The notes: generated by a model not told the origin, from the sequence alone. A DNA stretch of 64,000 nucleotides from Paenibacillus sp. JJ-100 (GCF_948329825.1 NZ_CAOJCM010000012.1:1-64000); one strand, 5' to 3'; positions 16,379-26,148 are shown, numbered from the stretch's first letter. Program-made: numbers and translations.

Positions 16379-17245
16379 TCACCCCTCTTTCTTTTCGTTT
16401 AAATCCAAGCTGATATCCATGCTCTCAAAGGAATAGGTTAACCTGCCAACTGAAATTACATCCACACCAGTTTCCGCAATGTCACGGATGGTTTGGAGAG
16501 ATACGTTCCCGGATGCTTCCACCTTCACATGCGGAGCCTGCTGGCGAATCAGAGCGATTGCTTCTTGCATCCGATCAGGCTGCATGTTATCCAGCATAAT
16601 GATATCTGCCCCGGCTTGCAAGGCTTCCTGCACTTGGGCCAGGCTTTCCGTTTCTACTTCAATCGTCATCGTATGCGGAATAACCGCTCGCGCACGTTGC
16701 ACTGCTTCGGTAATGCTGCCTGCACCTTTAATATGATTGTCTTTGATCATGACAGCATCATACAAGCCGAACCGATGATTGGCACCGCCACCAACACGTA
16801 CAGCGTATTTTTCCAGCAATCGGTGACCTGGTGTTGTTTTGCGTGTATCGACAAGTCTGGTCTTCAATCCTTCAAGGGCCTCCACGTAGGAACGTGTACG
16901 CGTCGCAATGCCGGACATACGCTGTAACAGATTAAGTGCCAGACGCTCTCCAGTCAGGAGAGAATGCGTACTTCCTTCAACTTCAGCCAGGATCGTACCG
17001 GGCGTAACTGCATCACCATCATTTACTTTTGCCGTATAACGAAGCTGTGGATCTACGACTTGAAAAACAAGCTCGGCAATGGACATGCCTGCAATAATCC
17101 CATGGCCTTTGGCATGAATCACTGCCTTGGATCTGCTACTTGCCGGGATGGTCACATTCGTTGTGACATCTCCTGCACCTACATCCTCACGAAGCCAGCC
17201 TTTGATCATCTCCATAAGATCCTCATTGTATCCGTTCAGTATCAT
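16379..17245 (-). CDS. nadC: Nicotinate-nucleotide pyrophosphorylase (carboxylating)
   Basis: A 288-residue quinolinate phosphoribosyltransferase, the third step of de novo NAD synthesis. It shows LREDVGAGDVTT (near 17-28), TRKTTPGHRLLEKYAVRVGG (near 133-152; substrate-binding Arg, His and Lys), MIKDNHI (near 165) and EASGNV (near 244). Start ATG 17245: the nadB stop overlaps it (ATGA), with GGAGGAG inside the nadB end; the GTG nine bases upstream is less likely. It is the last gene of nadABC. Confidence 0.95.
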   Translation of the reverse strand: MILNGYNEDLMEMIKGWLREDVGAGDVTTNVTIPASSRSKAVIHAKGHGIIAGMSIAELVFQVVDPQLRYTAKVNDGDAVTPGTILAEVEGSTHSLLTGERLALNLLQRMSGIATRTRSYVEALEGLKTRLVDTRKTTPGHRLLEKYAVRVGGGANHRFGLYDAVMIKDNHIKGAGSITEAVQRARAVIPHTMTIEVETESLAQVQEALQAGADIIMLDNMQPDRMQEAIALIRQQAPHVKVEASGNVSLQTIRDIAETGVDVISVGRLTYSFESMDISLDLNEKKEG

Positions 17246-18876
17246 GACATCCACTCCTCCACAATCGCTTGTTCTCTTTGCTGCAGACTATGCTTCTGCC
17301 ATGCTATATCGTCACGTGCCGGGAAGTCGTCACGGTAGTGGGCTCCTCGGCTTTCCTCACGGTGCAACGCTCCGCTAGTGACCAGCCACGCACAAGTCAG
17401 AAGGTTGGCATACTCCAGTTCCTCCCGCTGTGTAGGCTTCTGATCAAAGAAAGTTAACTCATGCTGCAGTTGATCCATCGCTTGCTGAAGATGTATTCGA
17501 TTCCTTCTCAGACCCACTTGCCGAACCATCATCTTTTGTAGACTTAAACGTCTTTCTGATATTGGCTTGGTATGCTGCTGTTTCTCATCGTTAATGTTCA
17601 TTTTATCTGTACTAGGCAATTTCACAGCTCTCCCTAGTGATTCCTGAATTGGCGGAAGTGACTGGATCCGTTCCACAATTCGCCGCCCAAACACTATCGC
17701 TTCAGATAATGAATTGCTAGCTAATCGATTCGCTCCGTGTACACCGGTAGAGGAAACCTCTCCGCAAGCGAACAACCGAGGGATGCTACTCTCCCCACTC
17801 AAGTCAGTCTTCACTCCGCCCATCATATAGTGTGCTGCAGGTGCGACGGGAATCCAATCTGTAGTCATGTCGAGGCCGTACCGCATACAGGTTTCATAAA
17901 TGGTAGGAAAACGACTTCTCACCATCTCCGGATGTTCATGGGTAATATCGAGATAAACAAACGTACTTTTTGTCAATTCCATCTCACTGACGATTGCCCT
18001 TGCTACAATATCGCGAGGTGCAAGCTCGAGCTGAGCATGATATTTTTCCATGAATCGTTCACCCTTCACATTGCGAAGGTATGCTCCCTCCCCACGTACA
18101 GCTTCGGAGATCAGGAAACGTGGAGCTCCCGGATAACATAAGGATGTGGGATGAAACTGAATAAATTCCATATCACGAACAATAGCGCCTGCTCGATATG
18201 CCATAGCCACCCCGTCTGCAGTAGCTACATCAGGGTTCGTCGTATAACGATATAGTTGCCCCGCCCCACCGGAACAGAGCACCGTTGCCTTAGCTTTGAC
18301 AAACACTTTCGAACCATCTTCTTTTAAAACTAGCGCACCGATACATTCTCCGCCATCTGTAATGAGATCAATGACGAAATGTTCATCCCATACATCAATA
18401 CCAGGATGTTCATGGACCTTTACAGCGAGCGCTCTTACAATCTCGTACCCTGTAGCATCTCCATTGGCATGTAAAATACGGCGATGGCTGTGCGCACCTT
18501 CCTGCGTCAACGCCAACTCGCCGTTCTCCAAGTCAAACAATGTACCTAGATGGATCAGTTCTCTTACACCGTCAGGTCCTTCATTTACCAGTACTTTTAC
18601 TGCCTCGGAACGGCATAAGCCGGCTCCGGCAACCAGAGTATCTTGCAGATGATAGGCAGGTGAATCATCTTCAGCGATAACAGCCGCAATCCCCCCCTGC
18701 GCATATCTGGTGTTACTCTCAAGCAAAGACTTCTTCGTAATCATTAGCACATGATGTTTTTCGCTAGCCTTAATAGCGGTAAAAAGACCTGCGATACCCG
18801 AACCAATTACCAGCACTTCAGTCTCCACCATAGGAAGCGCAGAGAGATCAAAATCATGTATATATTGCGGTATCAT
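17242..18876 (-). CDS. nadB: L-aspartate oxidase
   Basis: A 544-residue FAD enzyme that oxidises L-aspartate to iminoaspartate, which NadA uses. The N-terminal FAD motif is VLVIGSGIAGLFTA (about 22-35). RYAQGGIAAVIA, HRRILHANGDATG, the active-site Arg region (LAPRDIVARA) and GVHGANRLASNSLSEAIVFG are present; all are succinate dehydrogenase/NadB motifs. A hydrophilic stretch at about 420-440 joins the core to the helical C-terminus. Start ATG 18876 is preceded by AGGTGA; GTG at 18885 has none. It lies 35 bases after nadA. Confidence 0.95.
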   Translation of the reverse strand: MIPQYIHDFDLSALPMVETEVLVIGSGIAGLFTAIKASEKHHVLMITKKSLLESNTRYAQGGIAAVIAEDDSPAYHLQDTLVAGAGLCRSEAVKVLVNEGPDGVRELIHLGTLFDLENGELALTQEGAHSHRRILHANGDATGYEIVRALAVKVHEHPGIDVWDEHFVIDLITDGGECIGALVLKEDGSKVFVKAKATVLCSGGAGQLYRYTTNPDVATADGVAMAYRAGAIVRDMEFIQFHPTSLCYPGAPRFLISEAVRGEGAYLRNVKGERFMEKYHAQLELAPRDIVARAIVSEMELTKSTFVYLDITHEHPEMVRSRFPTIYETCMRYGLDMTTDWIPVAPAAHYMMGGVKTDLSGESSIPRLFACGEVSSTGVHGANRLASNSLSEAIVFGRRIVERIQSLPPIQESLGRAVKLPSTDKMNINDEKQQHTKPISERRLSLQKMMVRQVGLRRNRIHLQQAMDQLQHELTFFDQKPTQREELEYANLLTCAWLVTSGALHREESRGAHYRDDFPARDDIAWQKHSLQQREQAIVEEWMS

Positions 18877-18911
18877 CCCATTCACCTGTTTCGGAGCAAG
18901 AGTAACGCATG

Positions 18912-19850
18912 TTACTTCACCAGTAACATGCGCTCTAGTGATTCTCTGGCTTGATCAGCAATAGCCGGTGGAACATAAATCTGTGGTTTCATCGTTTCCA
19001 GACACTTAACCAGCTTTTTCAGGTTGTTGACTTTCATGTTTGGACATACGAGAAACTTTGTTGCAAAATGAAACTGTTTATCTGGACTATCGAGACGAAG
19101 TTGATATCCTGTACCATCCTCGGTTCCCACGATAAATTCTTTAGTCTTTGAGTTCTTGCAATACTCCAAAATTGCTGTAGTACTGCCTACAAAGTCACCC
19201 ATCTCCACAACTTCAGGACGGCATTCGGGGTGCACCACAAATTCAGCATTAGGATATTTGGCTTTCATCTCAACCACATCTTTTACAGTCAGCATGTCAT
19301 GTGTATTGCAGTAACCTTCCCAGATAATCATCTTCTTGTCTGTGTGTTGCTGCACATAGTGCCCCAAGTTCTTATCTGGCACCCATATAATTTCATCTGA
19401 ATCTACAGACTGGATTACGCGAACAGCATTCGCAGATGTACAACAAATATCCGTTTCTGCTTTGATCTCAGCAGATGAATTAATATATGTGACGACCTTG
19501 GCATGAGGATGCTGAGCCTTCAGTTTCCTTAAGCCATCCACGTTCACCATATCCGCCATCGGACAGCCTGCGCGTTCATCAGGAATGAGAACGGTTTTGT
19601 TCGGAGCTAGAATTTTAGCGCTTTCACCCATAAAATGAACACCACAGAATACGATAACCTCTGCATCGGTCTGTGCAGCTTTCTGAGCGAGCAGGAATGA
19701 ATCACCACGAAAATCTGCGACTTCCTGCACCTCGTCACGTTGATAGTAATGAGCCAGAATAATAGCATTGCGTTCCTTCTTAAGTTCCATCAGCCGCTCA
19801 CGCAACTCACGATTCATCTCAGCCTTGCGCTCTAAAGCCAGAGCTTCCAC
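18912..19850 (-). CDS. nadA: Quinolinate synthase A
   Basis: A 312-residue [4Fe-4S] enzyme that joins iminoaspartate and dihydroxyacetone phosphate to quinolinate. Candidate cluster cysteines are in VFCGVHFMGE, DICCTSANA, HPECRPEV and LVCPNMK. GEDTGTGYQ-type motif TEDGTGYQ is present. I chose GTG 19850 because AAGGAGAGG precedes it at correct spacing; an ATG at 19901 gives a 329-residue form but has no ribosome binding site. It is the first gene of nadA-nadB-nadC, with a good promoter 130 bases upstream. Confidence 0.9.
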   Translation of the reverse strand: MEALALERKAEMNRELRERLMELKKERNAIILAHYYQRDEVQEVADFRGDSFLLAQKAAQTDAEVIVFCGVHFMGESAKILAPNKTVLIPDERAGCPMADMVNVDGLRKLKAQHPHAKVVTYINSSAEIKAETDICCTSANAVRVIQSVDSDEIIWVPDKNLGHYVQQHTDKKMIIWEGYCNTHDMLTVKDVVEMKAKYPNAEFVVHPECRPEVVEMGDFVGSTTAILEYCKNSKTKEFIVGTEDGTGYQLRLDSPDKQFHFATKFLVCPNMKVNNLKKLVKCLETMKPQIYVPPAIADQARESLERMLLVK

Positions 19851-19952
19851 CTGTGATCCTCTCCTTATCGGTACAGCACCATGCGCTGTTTCATAGGGCA
19901 TATCTAGTCGTTATATTCGCTGGTGAAACGAATCACAAGCGGTTTAACAACT

Positions 19953-19981
19953 AATTTACACAACGTTCACGACTCTGTCAA
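19953..19981 (-). promoter_or_regulatory. nadA promoter (sigma-A)
   Basis: Minus-strand perfect -35 TTGACA (19981-19976), 17-base spacer, weaker -10 TAAATT (19958-19953). The leader to the GTG start is about 95 bases. No clear NiaR or riboswitch motif was seen. Confidence 0.6.
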
Positions 19982-20083
19982 TAATTGAAAAAAAGCAAGA
20001 AAAGCGGCCTTATCCCCCATATACTTTACGGTTCGCCGTCTAGCTCTGGATTATCTGTTTCCCCTTAAATTATTTACTGATAA

Positions 20084-20111
20084 CAAAAAAAGAGAGCCAC
20101 AGGGGCTCTCT
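20084..20111 (-). terminator. ftsH terminator
   Basis: Minus-strand AGAGAGCC / GGCTCTCT stem (20111-20091) followed by TTTTTTTG, 40 bases after the ftsH stop. Confidence 0.88.
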
Positions 20112-20148
20112 TCTCGTCATTCCGGTATATGACCGGAACTATGCCGTA

Positions 20149-22194
20149 TTAAGATGTTGGCTTTGAACCACCATCATTTGGATCGTTGCTGCCCTTATTC
20201 GGGTCAGGCGTTGTTTCGTTCGGAATATCTCCGGCCGGTGGCTCAGATGTTTCATCTTTGCCTTGGATACGGACGCGAACATCTCCGATGTTATCCACGA
20301 TTGGTTCGCCGGCTTCATTTGGCGTACCTTCCCCAGAGTTATCACCTTCTGCTTTTGGTGTAAGGGAACCTGTTTCGATCAACTGCTTGATCTGATCCAT
20401 TTCCAACGTCTCCACCTCAAGCAATGTTTCGGCAATCAGATGCATCTCTCTCGTATGTTTGATCAGCAATGCTTTACACTTCTCATAACATTCGTTAATA
20501 AACCGCTGCATCTCTTGGTCAATCTCATATGCGATGGAATCCGAGTAATTCTGTTCATGACCGATATCCCGTCCAAGGAATACCTGTCCTTGTGAACTTC
20601 CGAATTGCATCGGGCCCAGTTTCTCACTCATACCGTATTCCATAACCATGCTGCGCACGATACCTGTCGCTTGCTGGAAGTCACTGTATGCACCAGTACC
20701 AATTTCTCCGATGAACAATTCTTCAGCTACACGACCTCCGAGGAGTCCAGTTACTTTGTCGAGCAACTCTTGCTTGGTAACCAGCATACGGTCTTCTTTA
20801 GGTAACATGATTACATATCCACCCGCACGTCCGCGCGGAATGATGGTCACTTTATGTACCATATCAGCATGTTCCAGGAAGTATCCTACAATGGTATGGC
20901 CTGCTTCGTGATAAGCAACAATACGTTTCTCACGATCACTGATGACACGGCTTTTCTTCTCCGTACCAACGATAACTCGGTCAATCGCCTCATCGACTTC
21001 ACGCATAGAAATATCTTTGCGGTTACGACGTGCTGCAAGCAAGGCAGCTTCGTTCAGCAAGTTCTCTAAGTCTGCACCTGAGAAGCCTGTTGTACGCTTC
21101 GCGATAATGTCTAGTTTCACATCTTTTGTGAGAGGTTTGTTACGTGAATGTACTTTCAGAACAGCTTCACGACCTCTAACGTCTGGACGATCCACTGTGA
21201 TTTGACGGTCAAAACGTCCTGGACGCAGCAACGCCGGATCGAGAATATCTGCACGGTTCGTTGCAGCAACGATGATGATACCTTCGTTTGCACCGAATCC
21301 GTCCATTTCGACGAGCAACTGGTTAAGGGTTTGTTCACGTTCATCGTGACCGCCGCCAAGACCAGCACCACGCTGACGTCCCACTGCATCAATCTCATCA
21401 ATAAAGATGATACAAGGCGCATTTTTCTTTGCATTTTCGAACAAGTCACGGACACGTGATGCACCGACACCGACAAACATTTCGACAAAGTCGGAACCGG
21501 AAATGCTGAAGAATGGTACACCTGCTTCACCAGCTACAGCACGAGCGAGCAATGTTTTACCTGTACCCGGAGGACCTACAAGCAATACGCCCTTCGGAAT
21601 ACGTGCACCAACGGCTGCGAACTTCCGAGGATCCTTGAGGAAGTCTACGACTTCAACCAGCTCTTGTTTCTCCTCGTCAGCACCCGCAACATCTTCAAAT
21701 GTAACCCGCTTTTTCTCTTCATTGTAGAGACGAGCGCGGCTCTTACCAAAGTTCATTACTTTACCGCCGCCGCCTTGAGCCTGATTAAACAGGAAGAAGA
21801 ACAGCAGGAACATAATGATCAAAGGAATAAAGGAAGTCAGCAGTGTCAACCAGATGCTGTCACCTTTCATTGGTTCCTGATGATATTCAAATTTGTTAGC
21901 TTCACTTGCAGCTACAAGTTCACTGATTGCCTCATCCGTAGGAGGAATATACGTTGAGAAACTTTCTGATTTGGCCCCATCAGGTGCTTGTTTGTATCGG
22001 CCGGTCACGAGATATGTCTGACCGTTGAATTGAACAGTCACTTCGGCAATATTGTTAGCTTTAACCTCAGCACGAAACTGATCATATCTAGGGTTTTCTA
22101 TAACATCGTTTCCATCTGTGATAAATCTAACTAAACCCACCACAACTAAAAAAAGAATCAAATAAAAACCAGAATTCCGGATGAACCGATTCAT
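20149..22194 (-). CDS. ftsH: ATP-dependent membrane zinc metalloprotease FtsH
   Basis: A 681-residue membrane protease that degrades misfolded membrane and regulatory proteins. Membrane helices are at about 8-26 and 108-130, with an extracytoplasmic domain between. The AAA+ module has Walker A GPPGTGKT (near 208), Walker B CIIFIDEIDAVG and the SRH region (ATNRADILDPALLRPGRFD). The zinc site is AYHEAGHTIVG (near 430). The last 70 residues are an acidic, Pro/Gly/Asn-rich disordered tail. ATG 22194 follows AGGAGGTAGGGG. In sporulating Bacilli FtsH is also needed for Spo0A activation. Confidence 0.97.
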   Translation of the reverse strand: MNRFIRNSGFYLILFLVVVGLVRFITDGNDVIENPRYDQFRAEVKANNIAEVTVQFNGQTYLVTGRYKQAPDGAKSESFSTYIPPTDEAISELVAASEANKFEYHQEPMKGDSIWLTLLTSFIPLIIMFLLFFFLFNQAQGGGGKVMNFGKSRARLYNEEKKRVTFEDVAGADEEKQELVEVVDFLKDPRKFAAVGARIPKGVLLVGPPGTGKTLLARAVAGEAGVPFFSISGSDFVEMFVGVGASRVRDLFENAKKNAPCIIFIDEIDAVGRQRGAGLGGGHDEREQTLNQLLVEMDGFGANEGIIIVAATNRADILDPALLRPGRFDRQITVDRPDVRGREAVLKVHSRNKPLTKDVKLDIIAKRTTGFSGADLENLLNEAALLAARRNRKDISMREVDEAIDRVIVGTEKKSRVISDREKRIVAYHEAGHTIVGYFLEHADMVHKVTIIPRGRAGGYVIMLPKEDRMLVTKQELLDKVTGLLGGRVAEELFIGEIGTGAYSDFQQATGIVRSMVMEYGMSEKLGPMQFGSSQGQVFLGRDIGHEQNYSDSIAYEIDQEMQRFINECYEKCKALLIKHTREMHLIAETLLEVETLEMDQIKQLIETGSLTPKAEGDNSGEGTPNEAGEPIVDNIGDVRVRIQGKDETSEPPAGDIPNETTPDPNKGSNDPNDGGSKPTS

Positions 22195-22223
22195 CCCCTA
22201 CCTCCTCTCGAGACACTTTAATT

Positions 22224-22253
22224 ATTTTAACATAGCCAGACGTGGCTTCTCAA
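22224..22253 (-). promoter_or_regulatory. ftsH promoter (sigma-A)
   Basis: Minus-strand -35 TTGAGA (22253-22248), 18-base spacer, -10 TAAAAT (22229-22224), about 25 bases before the ribosome binding site. It fits a separate ftsH transcript, though read-through from hpt is possible. Confidence 0.5.
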
Positions 22254-22293
22254 TAGATGCCAAAAACAGCACACGGCTTGGTCTGGCAGGATA

Positions 22294-22833
22294 TCAGCTC
22301 GTATAGATTTCCGGTTTCAGTATCCCGATATAAGGCAGGTTCCTATATTGTTCGGCATAATCCAAACCATATCCAACGATGAATGCATCAGGAATATCGA
22401 AGCCAGTGTAGTGGGCTTCCAATTCCACTTTGCGTCCAGATGGCTTATCGAACAGTGTAACCACACGTACCGTTTCAGCACCGCGATTTTCCAAAAGCTC
22501 GATTAAGTAGCTGAGGGTAAGCCCACTGTCGATAATATCCTCGACAATTAGAACTTCACGTCCTTCAACCGATACATCCAGATCCTTAATGATTTTGACA
22601 ACACCGGATGACTTAGTTGATGCTCCATAACTAGATACGGCCATGAAATCCATCTCAACCGGTACCGTTATGTTTTTAACCAAATCAGCCATAAATATAA
22701 ACGCACCTTTGAGCACGCAAATGACCAAAGGGTTCCGGTTAGCATAATCGGCACTTAGTATTGCACCTAATTCCTTAACTTTACTCTGAATTTCCTCTTC
22801 ACTGATCAATACTTCTTGAATGTCGTTCTGCAA
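22294..22833 (-). CDS. hpt: Hypoxanthine-guanine phosphoribosyltransferase
   Basis: A 179-residue purine salvage enzyme that joins hypoxanthine or guanine to PRPP. The PRPP-binding loop VLIVEDIIDSGLTL (about 93-106) and LKGAFIFMADL (about 40-50) are standard, and FIVGYGLDYAEQYRNLPYIG forms the C-terminal base-binding region. The start is TTG 22833, eight bases after AGGAGGT. It lies between tilS and ftsH exactly as in B. subtilis (hprT), where its product together with TilS affects ftsH expression. Confidence 0.96.
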   Translation of the reverse strand: MQNDIQEVLISEEEIQSKVKELGAILSADYANRNPLVICVLKGAFIFMADLVKNITVPVEMDFMAVSSYGASTKSSGVVKIIKDLDVSVEGREVLIVEDIIDSGLTLSYLIELLENRGAETVRVVTLFDKPSGRKVELEAHYTGFDIPDAFIVGYGLDYAEQYRNLPYIGILKPEIYTS

Positions 22834-22885
22834 CTGTGCGAACCTCCTAAGTTATACTATGAAAGCCTTACCTGAACCATAACCA

Positions 22886-24325
22886 CTACCCCTGAATCGC
22901 CGAGTCGCCTACAGTCATGTACAGGATTGTGGAAGTACTCTCCCTGACAGGGGCCACATCAGACCGTCGAACACCCGGTAACCAGATGATATTGCCTGCT
23001 CCATCACACACCACAGGAATACGTGAGCGGACGGATGGGGGAATTTTCTCATCGATGAAAATATTTTTCACCTTTTTGCTTCCGTTTAATCCCATTACTT
23101 TCATGGTATCTCCAGGTAACCGTGAACGTACAACCAACGGCATCAGAAGCTCATCCGCATCAAACGCGGCTTGTTCCGCCGATTCCGGTACATGATAGTT
23201 CTCGGGACTCATCGACATCAATCGGATATACCGATCAATTTCGTTGAGTGAAAGCTCATAAGTTCCGCTCCATTGTGCAAGACGATACTCGTAAGATTGA
23301 CCTTTTACGCCTGTCCGTTGACCGAAGGAGATCAGATCATACTCCCGGGTGCAAACGAGTGATTGTCCTATATCCAGGCTCCAAGTCGTCAACTCGGTAT
23401 CTATTACTTTGCGCCGAATAGTTTCAATACGGGTAAAGTCGACAAAATCACTGTCCAAAGGCAGATAATTCAATATTAGTTTAATCAACCTTCGTTGTAA
23501 AGCAACATGTAACTCCAAGAAGGAAGGCACCTTAAAGGTTTGCCTTCCGCCGTTCACCTGCACTAGACACCTGTATGTGTCGTGAGTACTCTGCTCCATG
23601 AAATCGTCTTCATCACCCACAATTTCAGCAAGTCGATTCAGTGATGGCGTGAGTTGTCCATTATATTGCCCCAAAAATGGGAGCACATCCAATCGAATCG
23701 CATTACGCCGATATTTACGTTGATCGTTGCTCCTGTCATGGAAGTAAGTAAAACCTTTTGTATTACAAGCTTCTACAAGGTCCGTCTTGTTTATACGAAG
23801 GCATGGACGAATAAGTTCCACATTTTTTTCACGACGTTTGAATTTCATTCCTGCCAGCCCCGCCAAGCCGCTTCCACGTAGCAAATGAAGCATAACTGTC
23901 TCTGCCTGGTCATCCGCATGATGGGCCAGAGCGATACTGGCCGCCCCGTACTGATCAGCCACGTCATGCAAAAATGCATAACGCCGGTTACGCGCTGCCT
24001 CCTGAGGTCCTTGGCCAGTTTGCTTCATATAGGAAGGGATGTCCACCTTTGTCCATTCAAAAGCAATACCGAGCTGATGAGCCGTTTCCATCATTTGACG
24101 GGCCTCATCATCCGATTCCTTTCGAAAGCCGTGATGTACATGGGCACAGATTAATTCAAGCGGCACATGCTTCTTGCTAATCTCATGCATGATATGCAAA
24201 AAAGCTACCGAATCCGGTCCGCCCGATACAGCGACGACAATACGATCTCCGGGAACCCATAACTGATGCTCTTCCGCTGCATCCAATACGTTATTGACCA
24301 GTGTATCCCAGCGTAAAGCTTCCAT
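22886..24325 (-). CDS. tilS: tRNA(Ile)-lysidine synthase
   Basis: A 479-residue enzyme that modifies C34 of tRNA-Ile(CAU) to lysidine so that it reads AUA; it is essential in most bacteria. The PP-loop ATPase signature VAVSGGPDSVAFLH (about 31-44) is followed by AHHADDQAETVMLHLLRGSG (about 137-156). A central TilS domain and the C-terminal lysidine-synthase domain (about 400-470; SRLPGDTMKVMGLNGSKKVK) are present. ATG 24325 follows GAGGAG. It is upstream of hpt on the same strand. Confidence 0.95.
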   Translation of the reverse strand: MEALRWDTLVNNVLDAAEEHQLWVPGDRIVVAVSGGPDSVAFLHIMHEISKKHVPLELICAHVHHGFRKESDDEARQMMETAHQLGIAFEWTKVDIPSYMKQTGQGPQEAARNRRYAFLHDVADQYGAASIALAHHADDQAETVMLHLLRGSGLAGLAGMKFKRREKNVELIRPCLRINKTDLVEACNTKGFTYFHDRSNDQRKYRRNAIRLDVLPFLGQYNGQLTPSLNRLAEIVGDEDDFMEQSTHDTYRCLVQVNGGRQTFKVPSFLELHVALQRRLIKLILNYLPLDSDFVDFTRIETIRRKVIDTELTTWSLDIGQSLVCTREYDLISFGQRTGVKGQSYEYRLAQWSGTYELSLNEIDRYIRLMSMSPENYHVPESAEQAAFDADELLMPLVVRSRLPGDTMKVMGLNGSKKVKNIFIDEKIPPSVRSRIPVVCDGAGNIIWLPGVRRSDVAPVRESTSTILYMTVGDSAIQG

Positions 24326-24369
24326 ACCTGCTCCTCATTCCTTGCGTTATGTATATGCACGCTCATCCA

Positions 24370-25317
24370 TTAAAAACGAAGTGCATAGATGAGTGCACCA
24401 ATAAGTAATATAACCGATAGCGCAAATGCATTTTTCAACCATCGTGGCGTATTGCTTCTGGAACGGCGACGCATCGGTGTGGGGCGTGCCATCAATTCCT
24501 TCCACAATTTCGCTGCATGATCTGCATCCTTAAACTGCCCCCGAAGAGCCCTGATAATCCATTGACGAAAAGGACCCAGCCTTTCGCTTTTCTCGACCAG
24601 AAGCACAAGTTGGTTCACATTCCGCAATTGCGGCAGTCCGTCTGTAGCTAGAGACTTCAGCGCGTCCCCCTCCAGAATATGAATCATTAGCAGTGCAAAG
24701 GCAAACACATCATATGTAGCGTCTGCGGTACGGCTGCCTGCATTCCAAAATCCACGGTCATACCACTCCGTAAACTGTTTAACACTTCGTCCGATGGACG
24801 TTACTCCGCCGTAATCGATCAGCTCGACATGGCCATAATCGGACACGAGTACATTTTGAGGTTTGAGATCTCCAAATACCCAGCCTGCTCGATGTAGTTG
24901 GGCAAGTCTTTGCAACAGTCTTGCTCCAATAAGCATAGTCCAGTCAGTCCCCTGACGTCGAATGAAATGATGAAGAGCCTCACCCCGAACATAGCGCATC
25001 ACGTAAAAAGGAATATCCCGGTCGCGAACGGCATAATCGTCCACATCTTTAAGATAGGAAGGAATGCCGCTCTGCCGAAGAGCTTCATGATTACGCTGTA
25101 ATTGAAACGATTTGAGCACATTGATCTCAGACTGCAAGTCAACGGGATCAAATCCCATTTTGAGCGCATAATGTTTGCCATTCTCTCCAAGCTGGACAAG
25201 GAACACAACCCCGTTGGCGCCTCTACCCAGCAGCTTTCGAATCGTATAACGACTTCGATTCCATTTCCCCGTAATGACAGTTCCTGGCGGGAAAGAGGCA
25301 TCAGACAACGTTGTCAC
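24370..25317 (-). CDS. Membrane-anchored Ser/Thr protein kinase-like protein (YabT-like)
   Basis: A 315-residue eukaryotic-type kinase with a C-terminal membrane helix (about 296-314). It shows the Gly loop LGRGANG, the ATP lysine in YALKMG, the catalytic loop WVFGDLKPQNVLV (Asp retained; HRD is FGD) and a DYGG in place of DFG. The activation segment is short. I chose GTG 25317 after AAGGGA, inside the yabS end; an upstream TTG at 25338 has no ribosome binding site. yabS and yabT are neighbours in B. subtilis too; there YabT phosphorylates RecA and other DNA-binding proteins during sporulation. Confidence 0.85.
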   Translation of the reverse strand: MTTLSDASFPPGTVITGKWNRSRYTIRKLLGRGANGVVFLVQLGENGKHYALKMGFDPVDLQSEINVLKSFQLQRNHEALRQSGIPSYLKDVDDYAVRDRDIPFYVMRYVRGEALHHFIRRQGTDWTMLIGARLLQRLAQLHRAGWVFGDLKPQNVLVSDYGHVELIDYGGVTSIGRSVKQFTEWYDRGFWNAGSRTADATYDVFAFALLMIHILEGDALKSLATDGLPQLRNVNQLVLLVEKSERLGPFRQWIIRALRGQFKDADHAAKLWKELMARPTPMRRRSRSNTPRWLKNAFALSVILLIGALIYALRF

Positions 25318-26053
25318 CGAGCATCCCTTCTCTTTCAATGCGATAGTTCCCTTCTATTTCCTGCTGTCCCTCCAGTGTACCATAACGGTAAAAATCAATC
25401 ACCTTCTGAATTGCAGGACCTGTCGGCGTTGCCCCCTTTGTCTGCAACCGTCCGAACAAGGCACGAACACGCCCCGGATCATCGGTCCAGTCGATATCCA
25501 TTACTGCATCCTCCCCGCTGTGGCGGCCTGGAAAATGAAATACAGATAACCGGCTCTTACCGACTCGAGCCTGCAAACTTAACATTAAATCTCGAATGCC
25601 TTCCTCTACAGCTGCCAGCTTCGGTTTCATACTTGCACTAACATCAATTAGTAGCGAGACCTGTAGAGCTGCATTCTCCGTTAAGTTATCAATGACTTCC
25701 ACGACCTGTGAGCGCTGGGAAGGCTCCAGATCGGTTACCGTCTTGGTCCCCTTCGTTCCCAAGATTTGTGTAAGCTCTCTATTAACCGCTTGCTGAATCG
25801 TCTGAACCACCGTTTTCCTCGTCATCATCTGCATCGTATGAGCAAGCTGTCGGGTACCTACTACCTGGCTAATGCCTCCCCCGGCTCTCGCAATATCCTC
25901 AATCTCTCTACTTCCCAGTTCGCCAATTGTACCGTAATCAATTACGCCTACCACATTAACCGTTATGCCCTCTTCCCGTGCCTCTGCCGCTGCCAGTACC
26001 GGGCTCACTCCCACATTGGAACAACCATCGGTGATGAGCAAAATTTGTTTCAT
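25301..26053 (-). CDS. von Willebrand factor type A domain protein (YabS-like)
   Basis: A 250-residue protein made of two half-domains. The first (about 1-70) looks like the end of a VWA fold (ILLITDGCSNVG). The second (about 128-235) has a complete MIDAS-like motif LLIDVSASM and the later GATPTGPA, which would bind a metal ion and a partner protein. There is no signal peptide, so it is cytoplasmic. It overlaps the start of the kinase gene by 17 bases. It is next to spoIIE, as yabS is in B. subtilis. The partner is unknown; the linked kinase is an obvious candidate. Confidence 0.82.
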   Translation of the reverse strand: MKQILLITDGCSNVGVSPVLAAAEAREEGITVNVVGVIDYGTIGELGSREIEDIARAGGGISQVVGTRQLAHTMQMMTRKTVVQTIQQAVNRELTQILGTKGTKTVTDLEPSQRSQVVEVIDNLTENAALQVSLLIDVSASMKPKLAAVEEGIRDLMLSLQARVGKSRLSVFHFPGRHSGEDAVMDIDWTDDPGRVRALFGRLQTKGATPTGPAIQKVIDFYRYGTLEGQQEIEGNYRIEREGMLGDNVV

Positions 26054-26148
26054 CCGATATCCCTCCGTTATTCGTACTCTCCAACTCTATGACTAGCATT
26101 GCCAGATTGAAGAGAATTCAAACGGAGTATTTGGACGGAAATTAGTCT

